Source of the DNA: Helicobacter cinaedi CCUG 18818 = ATCC BAA-847
Lineage (GTDB): Bacteria; Campylobacterota; Campylobacteria; Campylobacterales; Helicobacteraceae
Assembly (NCBI RefSeq): GCF_000155475.1
Contig: NZ_DS990391.1
Location: forward strand, 239,095 to 303,094
DNA: 64,000 nucleotides
Reading direction: 5' to 3'
Of this stretch, positions 35,787 to 44,097 are shown piece by piece. Numbering within the stretch: the first letter of the stretch is position 1; each line of letters opens with the position of its first letter. Both the position numbers and the translations under genes were made by a program. Below the pieces are notes generated by a model. It was given only the letters and a program-made list of their open reading frames with translations, was not told the DNA's origin and did no database searches.

Positions 35787-37028
35787 CTACTCTCGCACTT
35801 CCCCATTGCCTACAATGCAATACTTATAACTTCGCAGAGATTCTATCCCCATAGGACCACGCGCGTGAAGCTTAGAAGTAGAGATGCCTATCTCTGCTCC
35901 AAAGCCAAACTCCCCGCCATCGCTAAATCGCGTTGAAGCATTTGCATACACACACGCCGCATCAACATTGCTTAAAAACTTCTCGCACACCGCCTTATTC
36001 TCACTCACTATACATTCAGAATGCCCCGAGCCATAGCGTGATATATGCTCCAACGCCTCTTCAAAGCCCTCCACAATCTTAAGATTAATAATCCTATCCC
36101 CCCACTCTTTAGTAAAATCCGCCAAGCCATCAAGCTCCGTGCCTAGAGATTCTAGCAAAGCTTGTGTTTCAAATCTCACGCTGACTTTATGTGAATGCAA
36201 ACTCTCCACTATCTCGCTTAAAACCTGCTCCCCAAGTGCAGAATCTACAATCACACATTCACACGCATTGCACGCCGCAGGATAGCTAAGCTTTGCATTT
36301 AGCACAATCGCCTTCGACTTTTGCAAATCCGCGTCCTTGTGGATATAGGTATGACACACGCCCTTATCGTGCTTAATAATAGGAATACTCGCATTATGCT
36401 TTACAAACTCTATAAGCCCCTCTCCACCACGCGGGATAAGCAAATCCACATACTTATCCATTTTGACAAATGCCAATACAGATTCTCGCGAAGTATCTTG
36501 TATCATACTCACGCATTCTTTTGGGAGATTGTGCTGTTGCAAGGCTTGTTGCAAGGCAGAATGAATTGCTTTGTTAGAATGATACGCCTCTTTGCCACCT
36601 TTTAGCACACAGGCATTCCCACTTTTAAAGCAAAGGGCAGCCACATCGCTTGTAACATTAGGGCGAGATTCATAAATCACGCCAACCACACCCAAAGGCA
36701 CACTTATTTTTGAGATAAGTAGCCCCGCCTTGCTTTGCCACTGCTGCATTATCTCCCCCACCACACAAGGCAAACTCACAATATCCCTTATCCCTTGAGC
36801 CATTGCTAGAATCTTGCTGTGATTAAGCTCTAAACGCTTTTGCATAGCTTGTGGTAGGGCAGAAGCTAACTTTAAATCCTTAGCATTTTCTTCATAAATA
36901 TATTCACTTTGAGATTCTAGAATCTCTGCCATAGAGAGTAGCACGGCATTCCTTTGACTATCTTGCATAGTGTTTAGAATCCTAGCACTCTCTTTAGTCA
37001 GGCTAAGTTGTTTTTCTAGTTTTTGCAT
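35787..37028 (-). CDS. proA: Gamma-glutamyl phosphate reductase
   Basis: A 413-residue aldehyde-dehydrogenase-fold enzyme, second step of proline synthesis (gamma-glutamyl phosphate to glutamate semialdehyde, NADPH). It has '[19 protein letters not shown]' (cofactor region), the catalytic Cys in '[14 protein letters not shown]' and the C-terminal '[19 protein letters not shown]'. ATG 37028 with AAAGGAAAACC upstream. A C10 tract lies 34 bases before the start (see the repeat entry). Confidence 0.96.
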   Translation of the reverse strand: MQKLEKQLSLTKESARILNTMQDSQRNAVLLSMAEILESQSEYIYEENAKDLKLASALPQAMQKRLELNHSKILAMAQGIRDIVSLPCVVGEIMQQWQSKAGLLISKISVPLGVVGVIYESRPNVTSDVAALCFKSGNACVLKGGKEAYHSNKAIHSALQQALQQHNLPKECVSMIQDTSRESVLAFVKMDKYVDLLIPRGGEGLIEFVKHNASIPIIKHDKGVCHTYIHKDADLQKSKAIVLNAKLSYPAACNACECVIVDSALGEQVLSEIVESLHSHKVSVRFETQALLESLGTELDGLADFTKEWGDRIINLKIVEGFEEALEHISRYGSGHSECIVSENKAVCEKFLSNVDAACVYANASTRFSDGGEFGFGAEIGISTSKLHARGPMGIESLRSYKYCIVGNGEVRE

Positions 37029-37061
37029 AGGTTTTCCTTTTTGTAAAATGTAGATTCCGCA

Positions 37062-37071
37062 GGGGGGGGGG
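37062..37071. repeat. Homopolymeric tract G10 upstream of proA
   Basis: Ten G on the plus strand in the 102-base gap between ispG and proA, both minus-strand. On the proA strand it is C10, ending 33 bases before the ATG and about 10 bases before a possible -10 (TACATT, 37047-37052). It could change the promoter spacing. Confidence 0.85.
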
Positions 37072-37130
37072 TTTGAGTTTGTAGATTCTAATTTACACCC
37101 TTAAGCCCCGCACCCAAATTTGCTTAAAAA

Positions 37131-38201
37131 TTAAGATTCCATCTCTGCTTTTTCTTTTGCCAAGGCTTCCACCTCAGCGATAAAACGCTCTAAAAGCAGC
37201 TCTTCTTTGAGCTTACATAAAATCTTGCCTCCTTTAATAATCAGCCCATCTTTATTCCCAAAAGCAATGGCAATATCAGCGTGCTTTGCTTCACCTAAGG
37301 CATTCACCGCACAGCCCATAACGCTCACTTGCAGTGGTGTTTTAATATGCTTTATGCGAGATTCCACTTCCTGCACCATTTTGACAAGATTCGCTTCAAT
37401 CCTCCCGCAAGTGGGGCAGGAAATAAGCGTTACACCGCTTTTTTGCCGCCCAGAATATTGCAAAATCATACGCGCTACTTTGATTTCTTCTTCAAGCTCC
37501 CCTGTGATAGATACTCTCATCGTATCGCCTATACCCTCCATAAGTAGCCCACCTAATGCCATTGAGCTTTTTACCATAGAATGTGGCAAAGTCCCCGCCT
37601 CTGTAACACCTAAATGAAAGGGGTATTCCACCAAAGGACGGAGCATTCTATAGGCTTCCATTGTGCGTAAAACATCACTTGCTTTAAGTGAAACCTTGAT
37701 ATTGCTAAATCCAAAATCCTCTAAAAGCTTAATGTTATACAACGCAGATTCCACCATACCCTTGGGCGTTGCACCATATTTCTCATCAAATTGCTTCTCC
37801 AAGCTTCCGCCATTAACCCCTATGCGGATAGGAATCCCACAAGCATTACACGCATCTGCCACGGCTTTTATCCTATCTTTTGAGCCGATATTCCCCGGAT
37901 TAATACGGATACAATCCACAGATTCAGCTGCAATCAAGGCAAACTTATAGCGAAAATGAATATCGGCAATCAAAGGCAGTGGCGAGACTTTTTTAAGATC
38001 TTTTAGTGCATTGGCATCTTTTGGATCACTCACCGCCACACGCACCATATCCGCCCCAGCAAAATACAATCTATCTAACTGCTCTTTTGTGGCTTGTATA
38101 TCACAGGTTTTACTAAAAGTCATACTCTGCACGCTAATTGGTGAATCGCCCCCCACAGCCACCGAGCCTACATAAATTTGTTTTGTTTTTACCCTTTGCA
38201 T
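37131..38201 (-). CDS. ispG: 4-hydroxy-3-methylbut-2-enyl diphosphate synthase
   Basis: A 356-residue enzyme of the MEP isoprenoid pathway. It has the TIM-barrel half starting '[19 protein letters not shown]' and the Fe-S half with Cys in '[13 protein letters not shown]' and 'VMGCAVN'. The open frame goes 60 codons further up, but ATG 38201 ([12 protein letters not shown]) has AAAGGAT 6 bases upstream and matches the family length. It is divergent from hypA. Confidence 0.95.
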   Translation of the reverse strand: MQRVKTKQIYVGSVAVGGDSPISVQSMTFSKTCDIQATKEQLDRLYFAGADMVRVAVSDPKDANALKDLKKVSPLPLIADIHFRYKFALIAAESVDCIRINPGNIGSKDRIKAVADACNACGIPIRIGVNGGSLEKQFDEKYGATPKGMVESALYNIKLLEDFGFSNIKVSLKASDVLRTMEAYRMLRPLVEYPFHLGVTEAGTLPHSMVKSSMALGGLLMEGIGDTMRVSITGELEEEIKVARMILQYSGRQKSGVTLISCPTCGRIEANLVKMVQEVESRIKHIKTPLQVSVMGCAVNALGEAKHADIAIAFGNKDGLIIKGGKILCKLKEELLLERFIAEVEALAKEKAEMES

Positions 38202-38283
38202 ATAAAAATCCTTTCGCATTTTTTGCTTTATTTTATCACTCTTGGGTAAAATTCCACCACACATTAAAGACTTAAGGGCAAAT

Positions 38284-38640
38284 ATGCACGAATATTCCAT
38301 TGTAAATTCTCTCATTGAGCTGTGCGAAGAACAAGCCAAAGCCCACAATGCTAAAAGCGTAGAGGAAGTGCATATCGCCATTGGGGAGCGAAGTGGAGTG
38401 GAAAAAGCCTTGATTGAAAGTGCCTTTGAAAGCTTTAAGCTTGAATCTAGTATGTGTCAAAATGCCAAACTTTGCGTTAAGATTCAAAGCGTGGTGCTAG
38501 AATGCAAGGATTGTGCTTTAAGCTTTGAGATAAAAGGCTTAAACCTTGCCAAATGTCCGCAATGTCAAAGTCAAAATATCCACATCATACAAGGCAAAGA
38601 GCTTCATCTCTTATCCCTTGAAATGAGTGTGGAATCCTAG
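38284..38640 (+). CDS. hypA: Hydrogenase/urease nickel metallochaperone HypA
   Basis: A 118-residue nickel chaperone. The N-terminus '[20 protein letters not shown]' is the conserved Ni-binding start (His2), and two CxxC pairs ('ECKDC' and 'KCPQC') bind zinc. It delivers nickel to hydrogenase, and in Helicobacter also supports urease. The frame extends 14 codons upstream, but the HypA start at 38284 is required for the Ni site and has AAGGG upstream. Confidence 0.97.
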   Translation: MHEYSIVNSLIELCEEQAKAHNAKSVEEVHIAIGERSGVEKALIESAFESFKLESSMCQNAKLCVKIQSVVLECKDCALSFEIKGLNLAKCPQCQSQNIHIIQGKELHLLSLEMSVES

Positions 38641-38661
38641 TTGCATATAGAAGGAGTGAAA

Positions 38662-39084
38662 ATGCAGCAAGATAAACCCTTAGCCCAAAAGCTTGATGAA
38701 CGCGTTTTTGAGCAGCTTTTGAAATATAATCCCAACACGCAGAATCTGTGGGATATTGTTGGGCTTTTTGAAAATGAACGGCAGAAGTTACGCCTTGAAG
38801 TGGCACAATATCACCAAGATATTAAAGATTCTCAAAGCACGCTTAAAGCTCTACGAGCCGAGATTACAGTAGCCAAACAAACACTTCATTCCCTAGAGCA
38901 ACAGCTAAGGGACGCCCCGCAGATTCCAGAAAATGAAGAACACACACAAATGCTACAAAAAATGACCGAACTTGAGCTAGAAAATTCCAAACTCCGCGTG
39001 GAGCTAAGAGACTTACGCAGTGAGTTTGAACTAGAAGAAAATCTCCAGCAGTTTGAAGCTGAATCTAGCAAAGAATCTCATTAA
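38662..39084 (+). CDS. Coiled-coil protein of unknown function
   Basis: A 140-residue protein, mostly coiled coil (residues 35-130, with 'ELELENSKLRVELRDLRSEF'). The ATG at 38662 has AAGGAGTGAAA just before it; the upstream TTG at 38641 is unlikely. It lies between hypA and lpxB with small gaps in one direction. No family assigned. Confidence 0.7.
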   Translation: MQQDKPLAQKLDERVFEQLLKYNPNTQNLWDIVGLFENERQKLRLEVAQYHQDIKDSQSTLKALRAEITVAKQTLHSLEQQLRDAPQIPENEEHTQMLQKMTELELENSKLRVELRDLRSEFELEENLQQFEAESSKESH

Positions 39085-39093
39085 AGAATAAAA

Positions 39094-40251
39094 ATGCCAA
39101 GCAATATAACACAAAAAAAGCACAAACGCCTTTTTGTTAGTGCGTGTGAGCCTAGCTCAAACCTGCATTTAAAGCACTTAGCCAAGCACCTTAGTAAAGA
39201 TTTAGAGATTTGTGGTGTTTTTGATAGAGAGACTTTTATAGATTTTGAGAAAGCCATGCCTAGCTTTACGCTTAAAGATTTTGCGGTGATGGGCTTTTTT
39301 GATGTGATAAAAAAAATAGCCTTTTTTAAAAAAGCCATAGCCCAGATGAGTGAGTTAGCAAAAAATGCAGATTGTGTGCTGCTAATGGATAGCTCAAGCT
39401 TCAATCTCCCCATTGCCAAGGCGTTGAAAAAAAGTGGAATTAAGGTGCCTATTGTGTATTATATCTTACCGCAGGTGTGGGCGTGGAAGCCTTGGAGAGC
39501 TAAGAGTATAGAGCAGAGTTGCGATTATCTATGTGGAATCTTGCCTTTTGAACTCACAATGTATAAAAATGCGTTGGCACAAAAAAGGGCATTATATGTG
39601 GGACACCCCTTGATGGACGAAATCACAGAGTTTAAGAGTAAGCCATTGCCACACAAAACGGCTCCTATTGCCTTTATGCCCGGTAGCCGCAAAAGTGAGA
39701 TTAAGAAAATTTTCCCTATTTTTGCTAAAGTGGCTAAGAGCCTACCAAATAAAAAGATTCTTATCCTGCCCGAGCATTTTAAAAGGCTTAATTCACAAGC
39801 GTTGAATGACATCTATGGCGATGAGATAAAGGCATTTGAGATAAGCTTTGAAGCAAATAAAGCCTTGCTAGAATCGGGCTTTGCTTTTATATGCTCAGGC
39901 ACAGCGACACTTCAAGCCACGCTCATAGGCACACCGCTTGTGCTAAGCTACAAGACAAGAGGCATTGAAGTGCTGATAGCTAGAGCATTTGTAAAGCTTA
40001 AACACATAGGACTTGCTAATATTTTATATAACGCTTTGTATTCCAACGCCCCACATTCTAATATGAGAAATGGCACACAGCAGATTCACGCCGAGCTTAT
40101 TCAATCTCAACTCACAGCAGAAAATCTACTCAAAGCCTTTGAAGAGATAGATACAAAATCTTTTAGCACAAAAGCCCAAGAGTTAAGAGACTATCTCAAA
40201 CACGGCAGTGCCAAGCAAGTAGCTCAAATTCTTAACACACTCCTTAATTAA
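39094..40251 (+). CDS. lpxB: Lipid-A-disaccharide synthase
   Basis: A 385-residue GT19 enzyme. It joins UDP-diacylglucosamine and lipid X into the lipid A disaccharide at the inner membrane. It has 'FVSACEPSSNLHLKHL' (family start, normally GE.SGD), 'YYILPQVWAWKPWRAK' and 'MPGSRKSEIKKIFPIFAKV' with 'FICSGTATLQATLIGTPLVL'. Starts 9 bases after the coiled-coil gene. It begins the surface-glycan stretch that continues to 44086. Confidence 0.95.
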   Translation: MPSNITQKKHKRLFVSACEPSSNLHLKHLAKHLSKDLEICGVFDRETFIDFEKAMPSFTLKDFAVMGFFDVIKKIAFFKKAIAQMSELAKNADCVLLMDSSSFNLPIAKALKKSGIKVPIVYYILPQVWAWKPWRAKSIEQSCDYLCGILPFELTMYKNALAQKRALYVGHPLMDEITEFKSKPLPHKTAPIAFMPGSRKSEIKKIFPIFAKVAKSLPNKKILILPEHFKRLNSQALNDIYGDEIKAFEISFEANKALLESGFAFICSGTATLQATLIGTPLVLSYKTRGIEVLIARAFVKLKHIGLANILYNALYSNAPHSNMRNGTQQIHAELIQSQLTAENLLKAFEEIDTKSFSTKAQELRDYLKHGSAKQVAQILNTLLN

Positions 40252-40274
40252 CATATTTTTTAGTTTTGTGCTGT

Positions 40275-40280
40275 TACAAT
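40275..40280 (+). promoter_or_regulatory. -10 element upstream of the GT2 gene
   Basis: TACAAT in GTTACAATGCC, about 37 bases before the ATG at 40317. It would give the glycan module its own promoter downstream of lpxB. Confidence 0.45.
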
Positions 40281-40316
40281 GCCGAAATTTAAAATCAACT
40301 TAAAGGCTAGTATTTT

Positions 40317-41121
40317 ATGGATTCACAACTTTTAAGCAAACAATTAAATGGGGGGGGGGGCAGAACAAGAATCTACTAATCCCACATCTTTTACATTACA
40401 CACTTTACACGGATTTCATACACTTTCAATCATCATTCCCTGTTTTAATGAAAAATCTACCATTTTAGATATTTTACAAGTGGTGCAAGATGTGCAGATC
40501 CCCTATTATAAGGAAATTATCATTGTTGATGATTGTAGCAGCGATGGCACAAGGGAGATTCTATCCACTCTTCAATCTATCCAAGAAAACTGCTCTATCA
40601 AAGTGCTTTACCACGAGAAAAATCAAGGCAAGGGGGCGGCTTTGCGTTCAGGCATAGCAGAAGCAAGTGGGGATATTGTGCTTATCCAAGATGCGGATTT
40701 AGAATATGACCCAAATGAGTATCCAAAGCTTTTAGCTCCATTTGAAAAAGGTGTGGCTGATGTGGTGTTTGGCTCAAGGTTTGTAAGTGGGGAATCTCAT
40801 CGTGTGCTTTACTTTTGGCACAGAATGGCAAATGGGCTTTTGACACTGCTTTCAAATATGATGACAAATCTCAACTTAACTGATATGGAGACTTGCTACA
40901 AGGTTTTCAAACGAGAGATTATACAACGCATCACCATAGAAGAAAATCGCTTTGGCTTTGAGCCTGAAATCACAGCAAAAATCGCTAAGATTAAAGGCAT
41001 TAGAATCTATGAGGTTGGCATAAGCTATTATGGCAGGACTTATGAAGAGGGCAAGAAAATCGGCATTAAAGATGGCTTCCGTGCGTTGTGGGCAATAGTG
41101 AAGTATAGATTCAAAAGATAA
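40317..41121 (+). CDS. Polyprenyl-phosphate glycosyltransferase (GT2, DPM1-like), G11 tract at start
   Basis: The catalytic domain reads '[17 protein letters not shown]', '[12 protein letters not shown]', '[20 protein letters not shown]', 'DADLEYDP' and '[10 protein letters not shown]', typical of dolichol/undecaprenyl-phosphate sugar transferases. It has no C-terminal membrane segments. The ATG at 40317 gives '[14 protein letters not shown]' and enters 11 G (40350-40360). At 11 it stops soon after; 10 or 13 G would join it to the domain. At 11, an ATG inside the tract edge (40348) is in frame and could give a shorter start (MGGGAEQE) without a good ribosome site. The gene is therefore OFF or weak as given. 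It heads a module with a polytopic protein and GtrA. Confidence 0.87.
40350..40360. repeat. Homopolymeric tract G11 in the GT2 gene
   Basis: Eleven G; the full-length frame from the upstream ATG needs 10 or 13. Confidence 0.9.
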
Positions 41122-41154
41122 AATATAGTGAAGTATAGATTCAAAAGATAAAAT
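41095..41154 (+). repeat. Perfect tandem duplication, 2 x 30 bases
   Basis: The unit ATAGTGAAGTATAGATTCAA.. occurs twice back to back (41095-41124, 41125-41154). The first copy contains the end of the GT2 gene (VKYRFKR and stop); the second fills the gap to the next ATG at 41155. Confidence 0.95.
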
Positions 41155-42978
41155 ATGGAATGGATTATAGTCAATCTTAAAATTACATTTGTGCTTTTAG
41201 GCTGGATTCTAGCCACTTATGGTTTTGGACTAGCATTTTTTGCTTTGCTGACAAAACTTTATGATGTCTTTATTGCACCTCTTACCTACTCAAATACAAA
41301 CTTTAATGCCCCACCCAAACAAACATACGCACATTACTACAAAAATTTACCTTTTGCTTTAGAAATGCCTATTGTCGGTTTGCTTGGTGTGATTTGCATA
41401 AGCGTTTTGGTGGGGTGGATTCATATCTTTATGCCTATTAATGCTTTTGTATCACTCATAGGCATTGCTCTTGGGATGGGCTTTTTATGCTTTTTTAACA
41501 CACAAGGCGTGTTTAAAAAAATGTGTAGTAAGGCGTATATTTTTGCCTTTATCATCGCTTTTTTATTTGTCGCGTGGGTGGGTTGCCTAAATGAAAATGC
41601 GTATGACACAGGACTATATCATATACAAGCTACAAAATGGGTGCAGGAATCTCCGCTTATTTTTGGAATCGCTAACATTCATACGCGTTTTGGATTTAAT
41701 AACATTCTTTATAATTTTTCAGCCATAAGCGAAATTTCACACATAGTTGGCATTCGCAGTTTTATCACAAATGAGATTCTTATCTTTTTCATGCTTATGG
41801 CTTCTTTGGCTGTGTGTTTTGGTTTGCGTTTTGATAGTATTTATCGCTGCTTTATTGCTCTAGGCTGGGTGTGGCTTCTTGCCGTATTTCCAAATCTTAA
41901 AGGATTATATGCGGAGGGGTATTTGGGGCTTATGGGATTTTGTATTGTGAGCTATCTCATTTATATTTTAGAATCCCGCAAACAAGATTCTCATTTTGAT
42001 TTTCTCCTTATTTTTATTCTCGCATTTTTTAGTGTGTATATTAAAATATCTGCTGTTATGCTTATCCCTTGTGTGCTTGTGCTATTTTTTCAATACTTTA
42101 AACTTTCAAAATACTCTTTTAAGATTCTTGTATTTTTGCTTGTTGTTCCTTTGTTTCTTGGCATTATATGGGCGTTAAAGGGTATTTGTGTATCAGGAGC
42201 GGTAGCCTATCCAGCGGGATTATTCTATTTTGAATCTTTGCCTTGGGCAGTGGATAATATTACAAGAGCTGGAGAAGTTGGAGTTATTCATAATTGGGCG
42301 AAAGTTGGAGGTGCACCAAATCCACAGGAACTACTTGAAAGCGGAAGATGGCTGGGATATTGGTTTTATCAATTCATTATGCCCTTATCATATAGAATAG
42401 GGCTTATCTTGTCTATATTTGGGATCTGTGTTGGCGTAGCCTTAGCATTAAGCCGTAGAAAAACTATATTTAAGCCTTATATGCCACTTTTTGCGTGCTT
42501 ATTTTTAGGTATTCTTTTTTGGTTTTTTTCAGCTCCCGATCCTCGTTTTGGGTGGCAGTATTTTGTGCCATTTTTTGGACTTTTACTTGCTATGGGGCTT
42601 TATGGCGTATCGCATAAAATTATCTTAAAATCCCAAAATATCCTTTTTGCTTGTGCCTTGCTGGGTATAGGCGGAATATATGCTTTTAGCTTCAACAATG
42701 AGCCTTTCAATGTAAAAGCAATCAGTGGTTTTAAAGATACAAGTAAGATTCCACTTATCCCATTGCAAACATATACAAATACCAATGGCTTAAGCTTTTT
42801 TATCCCTCCTGTTGGTGAAGATAGGGTATATGACGCTCCACTTCCCGCTTCCACTTCTCCACGACCAAACCTTGCCAAAGGCACATTTTTGGGGCGAGAT
42901 ATGTATTATATACAAGCACCGAAGCAAGAGCAAAAAGAGCTAGATTTAACCTCATCTTCACTTTCAAAGGATAAGTAA
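41155..42978 (+). CDS. Polytopic membrane protein, GT-C-like
   Basis: A 607-residue protein with about 12 hydrophobic segments. After the first few come the loop 'LNENAYDTGLYHIQATKW' with acidic residues, where GT-C enzymes have their metal/donor Asp, and 'IHTRFGFNNILYNF'. The C-terminus is a polar tail of about 70 residues. Its place between a polyprenyl-phosphate sugar transferase and GtrA suggests it is the periplasmic glycosyltransferase that uses the flipped lipid-sugar. It overlaps the following methyltransferase by 1 base (TAATG). No sure family assignment. Confidence 0.7.
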   Translation: MEWIIVNLKITFVLLGWILATYGFGLAFFALLTKLYDVFIAPLTYSNTNFNAPPKQTYAHYYKNLPFALEMPIVGLLGVICISVLVGWIHIFMPINAFVSLIGIALGMGFLCFFNTQGVFKKMCSKAYIFAFIIAFLFVAWVGCLNENAYDTGLYHIQATKWVQESPLIFGIANIHTRFGFNNILYNFSAISEISHIVGIRSFITNEILIFFMLMASLAVCFGLRFDSIYRCFIALGWVWLLAVFPNLKGLYAEGYLGLMGFCIVSYLIYILESRKQDSHFDFLLIFILAFFSVYIKISAVMLIPCVLVLFFQYFKLSKYSFKILVFLLVVPLFLGIIWALKGICVSGAVAYPAGLFYFESLPWAVDNITRAGEVGVIHNWAKVGGAPNPQELLESGRWLGYWFYQFIMPLSYRIGLILSIFGICVGVALALSRRKTIFKPYMPLFACLFLGILFWFFSAPDPRFGWQYFVPFFGLLLAMGLYGVSHKIILKSQNILFACALLGIGGIYAFSFNNEPFNVKAISGFKDTSKIPLIPLQTYTNTNGLSFFIPPVGEDRVYDAPLPASTSPRPNLAKGTFLGRDMYYIQAPKQEQKELDLTSSSLSKDK

Positions 42979-43627
42979 TGAAAGAAGCCCTGCTAGAATC
43001 CACACTGCGTAAAATGCGACTAAATCGCGTTTTGCCCACAATCAAAAGCTTTAAAAATCCAAATGTCCTAGATATTGGTTGCGGCTGGGAAGCGAGACTT
43101 TTGCAAGAGATTGAACCTTATATCGCTAAAGGCATAGGCATTGACTTTAAAGCCCCAACAATTAACACAGATAAGATTCAAACCTTTGCGTATTATTTTG
43201 AATCTAAGGATACAAAAAGTATGAATTTTAACGGGGGGGGGGTAATGCTATTTTTCCACAAGATTCCTTTTCGCAAGATTCAAAATGTCATCTGCCATTT
43301 GAAAATGAGAGTTTTGAAGTGGTAACAATGTTGGCTGTTTTAGAGCATTTAAACCACCCATTAGATATGCTTAAACAAATCACTCGTGTATTAAAGCCAA
43401 ATGGCGTTTTAATCCTTACCGTGCCTAGCCATTTAGCCAAGCCTGTGTTGGAGTTTCTAGCCTTCAAGTTAAAAATCGTCAGTGAAGCAGAGATAAGAGA
43501 CCATAAAACCTATTACAACAAAAAAGATTTACACCATCTCATCGCTCAAATCCCAAGCCTACATTTAAAAACCCACAAGTATTTTCAATGTGGTATGAAT
43601 AACCTTGCCATTGTGAGTAAAGCCTAG
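42978..43627 (+). CDS. SAM-dependent methyltransferase (type 11), phase-OFF by G10 tract
   Basis: The first frame (ATG 42978) holds motif I 'NVLDIGCGWEARLLQEIEPY' and 'GIGIDF', then a G10 tract (43233-43242) after which it runs wrongly to 43325. The other frame continues after the tract as 'NAIFPQDSFSQDSKCHLPFE' and then 'MLAVLEHLNHPLDMLKQITR', 'LKPNGVLILTVP', a type 11 methyltransferase core. A tract of 8 or 11 G would join them to one 216-residue protein. It is OFF as given. It probably methylates the sugar or lipid-sugar of the adjacent module. Confidence 0.85.
43233..43242. repeat. Homopolymeric tract G10 in the methyltransferase gene
   Basis: Ten G; 8 or 11 restores the full frame. Confidence 0.9.
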
Positions 43628-43630
43628 CCT

Positions 43631-44086
43631 ATGCCCCCACATAATTCACAAAAGCAAGATTCACAAAATCTGCATAATGCTAACGCCACTTCCACAAAAG
43701 CATTTTACACATCATTTTTTACAAAACTTTATAAATACGCACTCGTGGGTGGCTCTGCTGCACTTATTAATTGGCTTATCTTTTATATCACCACAGAATC
43801 TGGGCTATGGTATATCCTAGCTGGACTCCTAAGCTTTATCCTAGCGACTTTGTGGAACTTCATTTTTGCTAAAATTTTTATTTTCAAACATTCTAAGCAC
43901 CATATTTTTAAAGAAAGCATTCTCGTTTATGTGGTAAGTTTTATAGGGCTATGTATTGATATGGGCGTGTTGTTTGTATGTGTGGAGTTTCTAGCTTTTC
44001 ACACTATGCTAAGTAAAGTCATCGCCACAGGCATTGCTTTTATTTTTAATTTTTCTGTGCGTTTTTTTGGAATCTACAAGGAATAA
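43631..44086 (+). CDS. GtrA-family membrane protein
   Basis: A 151-residue protein with four hydrophobic segments and the GtrA pattern 'YALVGGSAALINWLIFYI' and 'LAGLLSFILATLWNFIFAKI'. GtrA proteins flip undecaprenyl-phosphate sugars to the periplasm. It ends the GT2/GT-C-like/methyltransferase/GtrA module, 3 bases after the methyltransferase. No strong ribosome site is seen. The gene is intact. Confidence 0.9.
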   Translation: MPPHNSQKQDSQNLHNANATSTKAFYTSFFTKLYKYALVGGSAALINWLIFYITTESGLWYILAGLLSFILATLWNFIFAKIFIFKHSKHHIFKESILVYVVSFIGLCIDMGVLFVCVEFLAFHTMLSKVIATGIAFIFNFSVRFFGIYKE

Positions 44087-44097
44087 AATAGAATTTA

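Noticed and set aside
38201..38381. 60-codon upstream extension of ispG
   Set aside because: It overlaps the divergent hypA start and lacks family similarity; ATG 38201 has a ribosome site.
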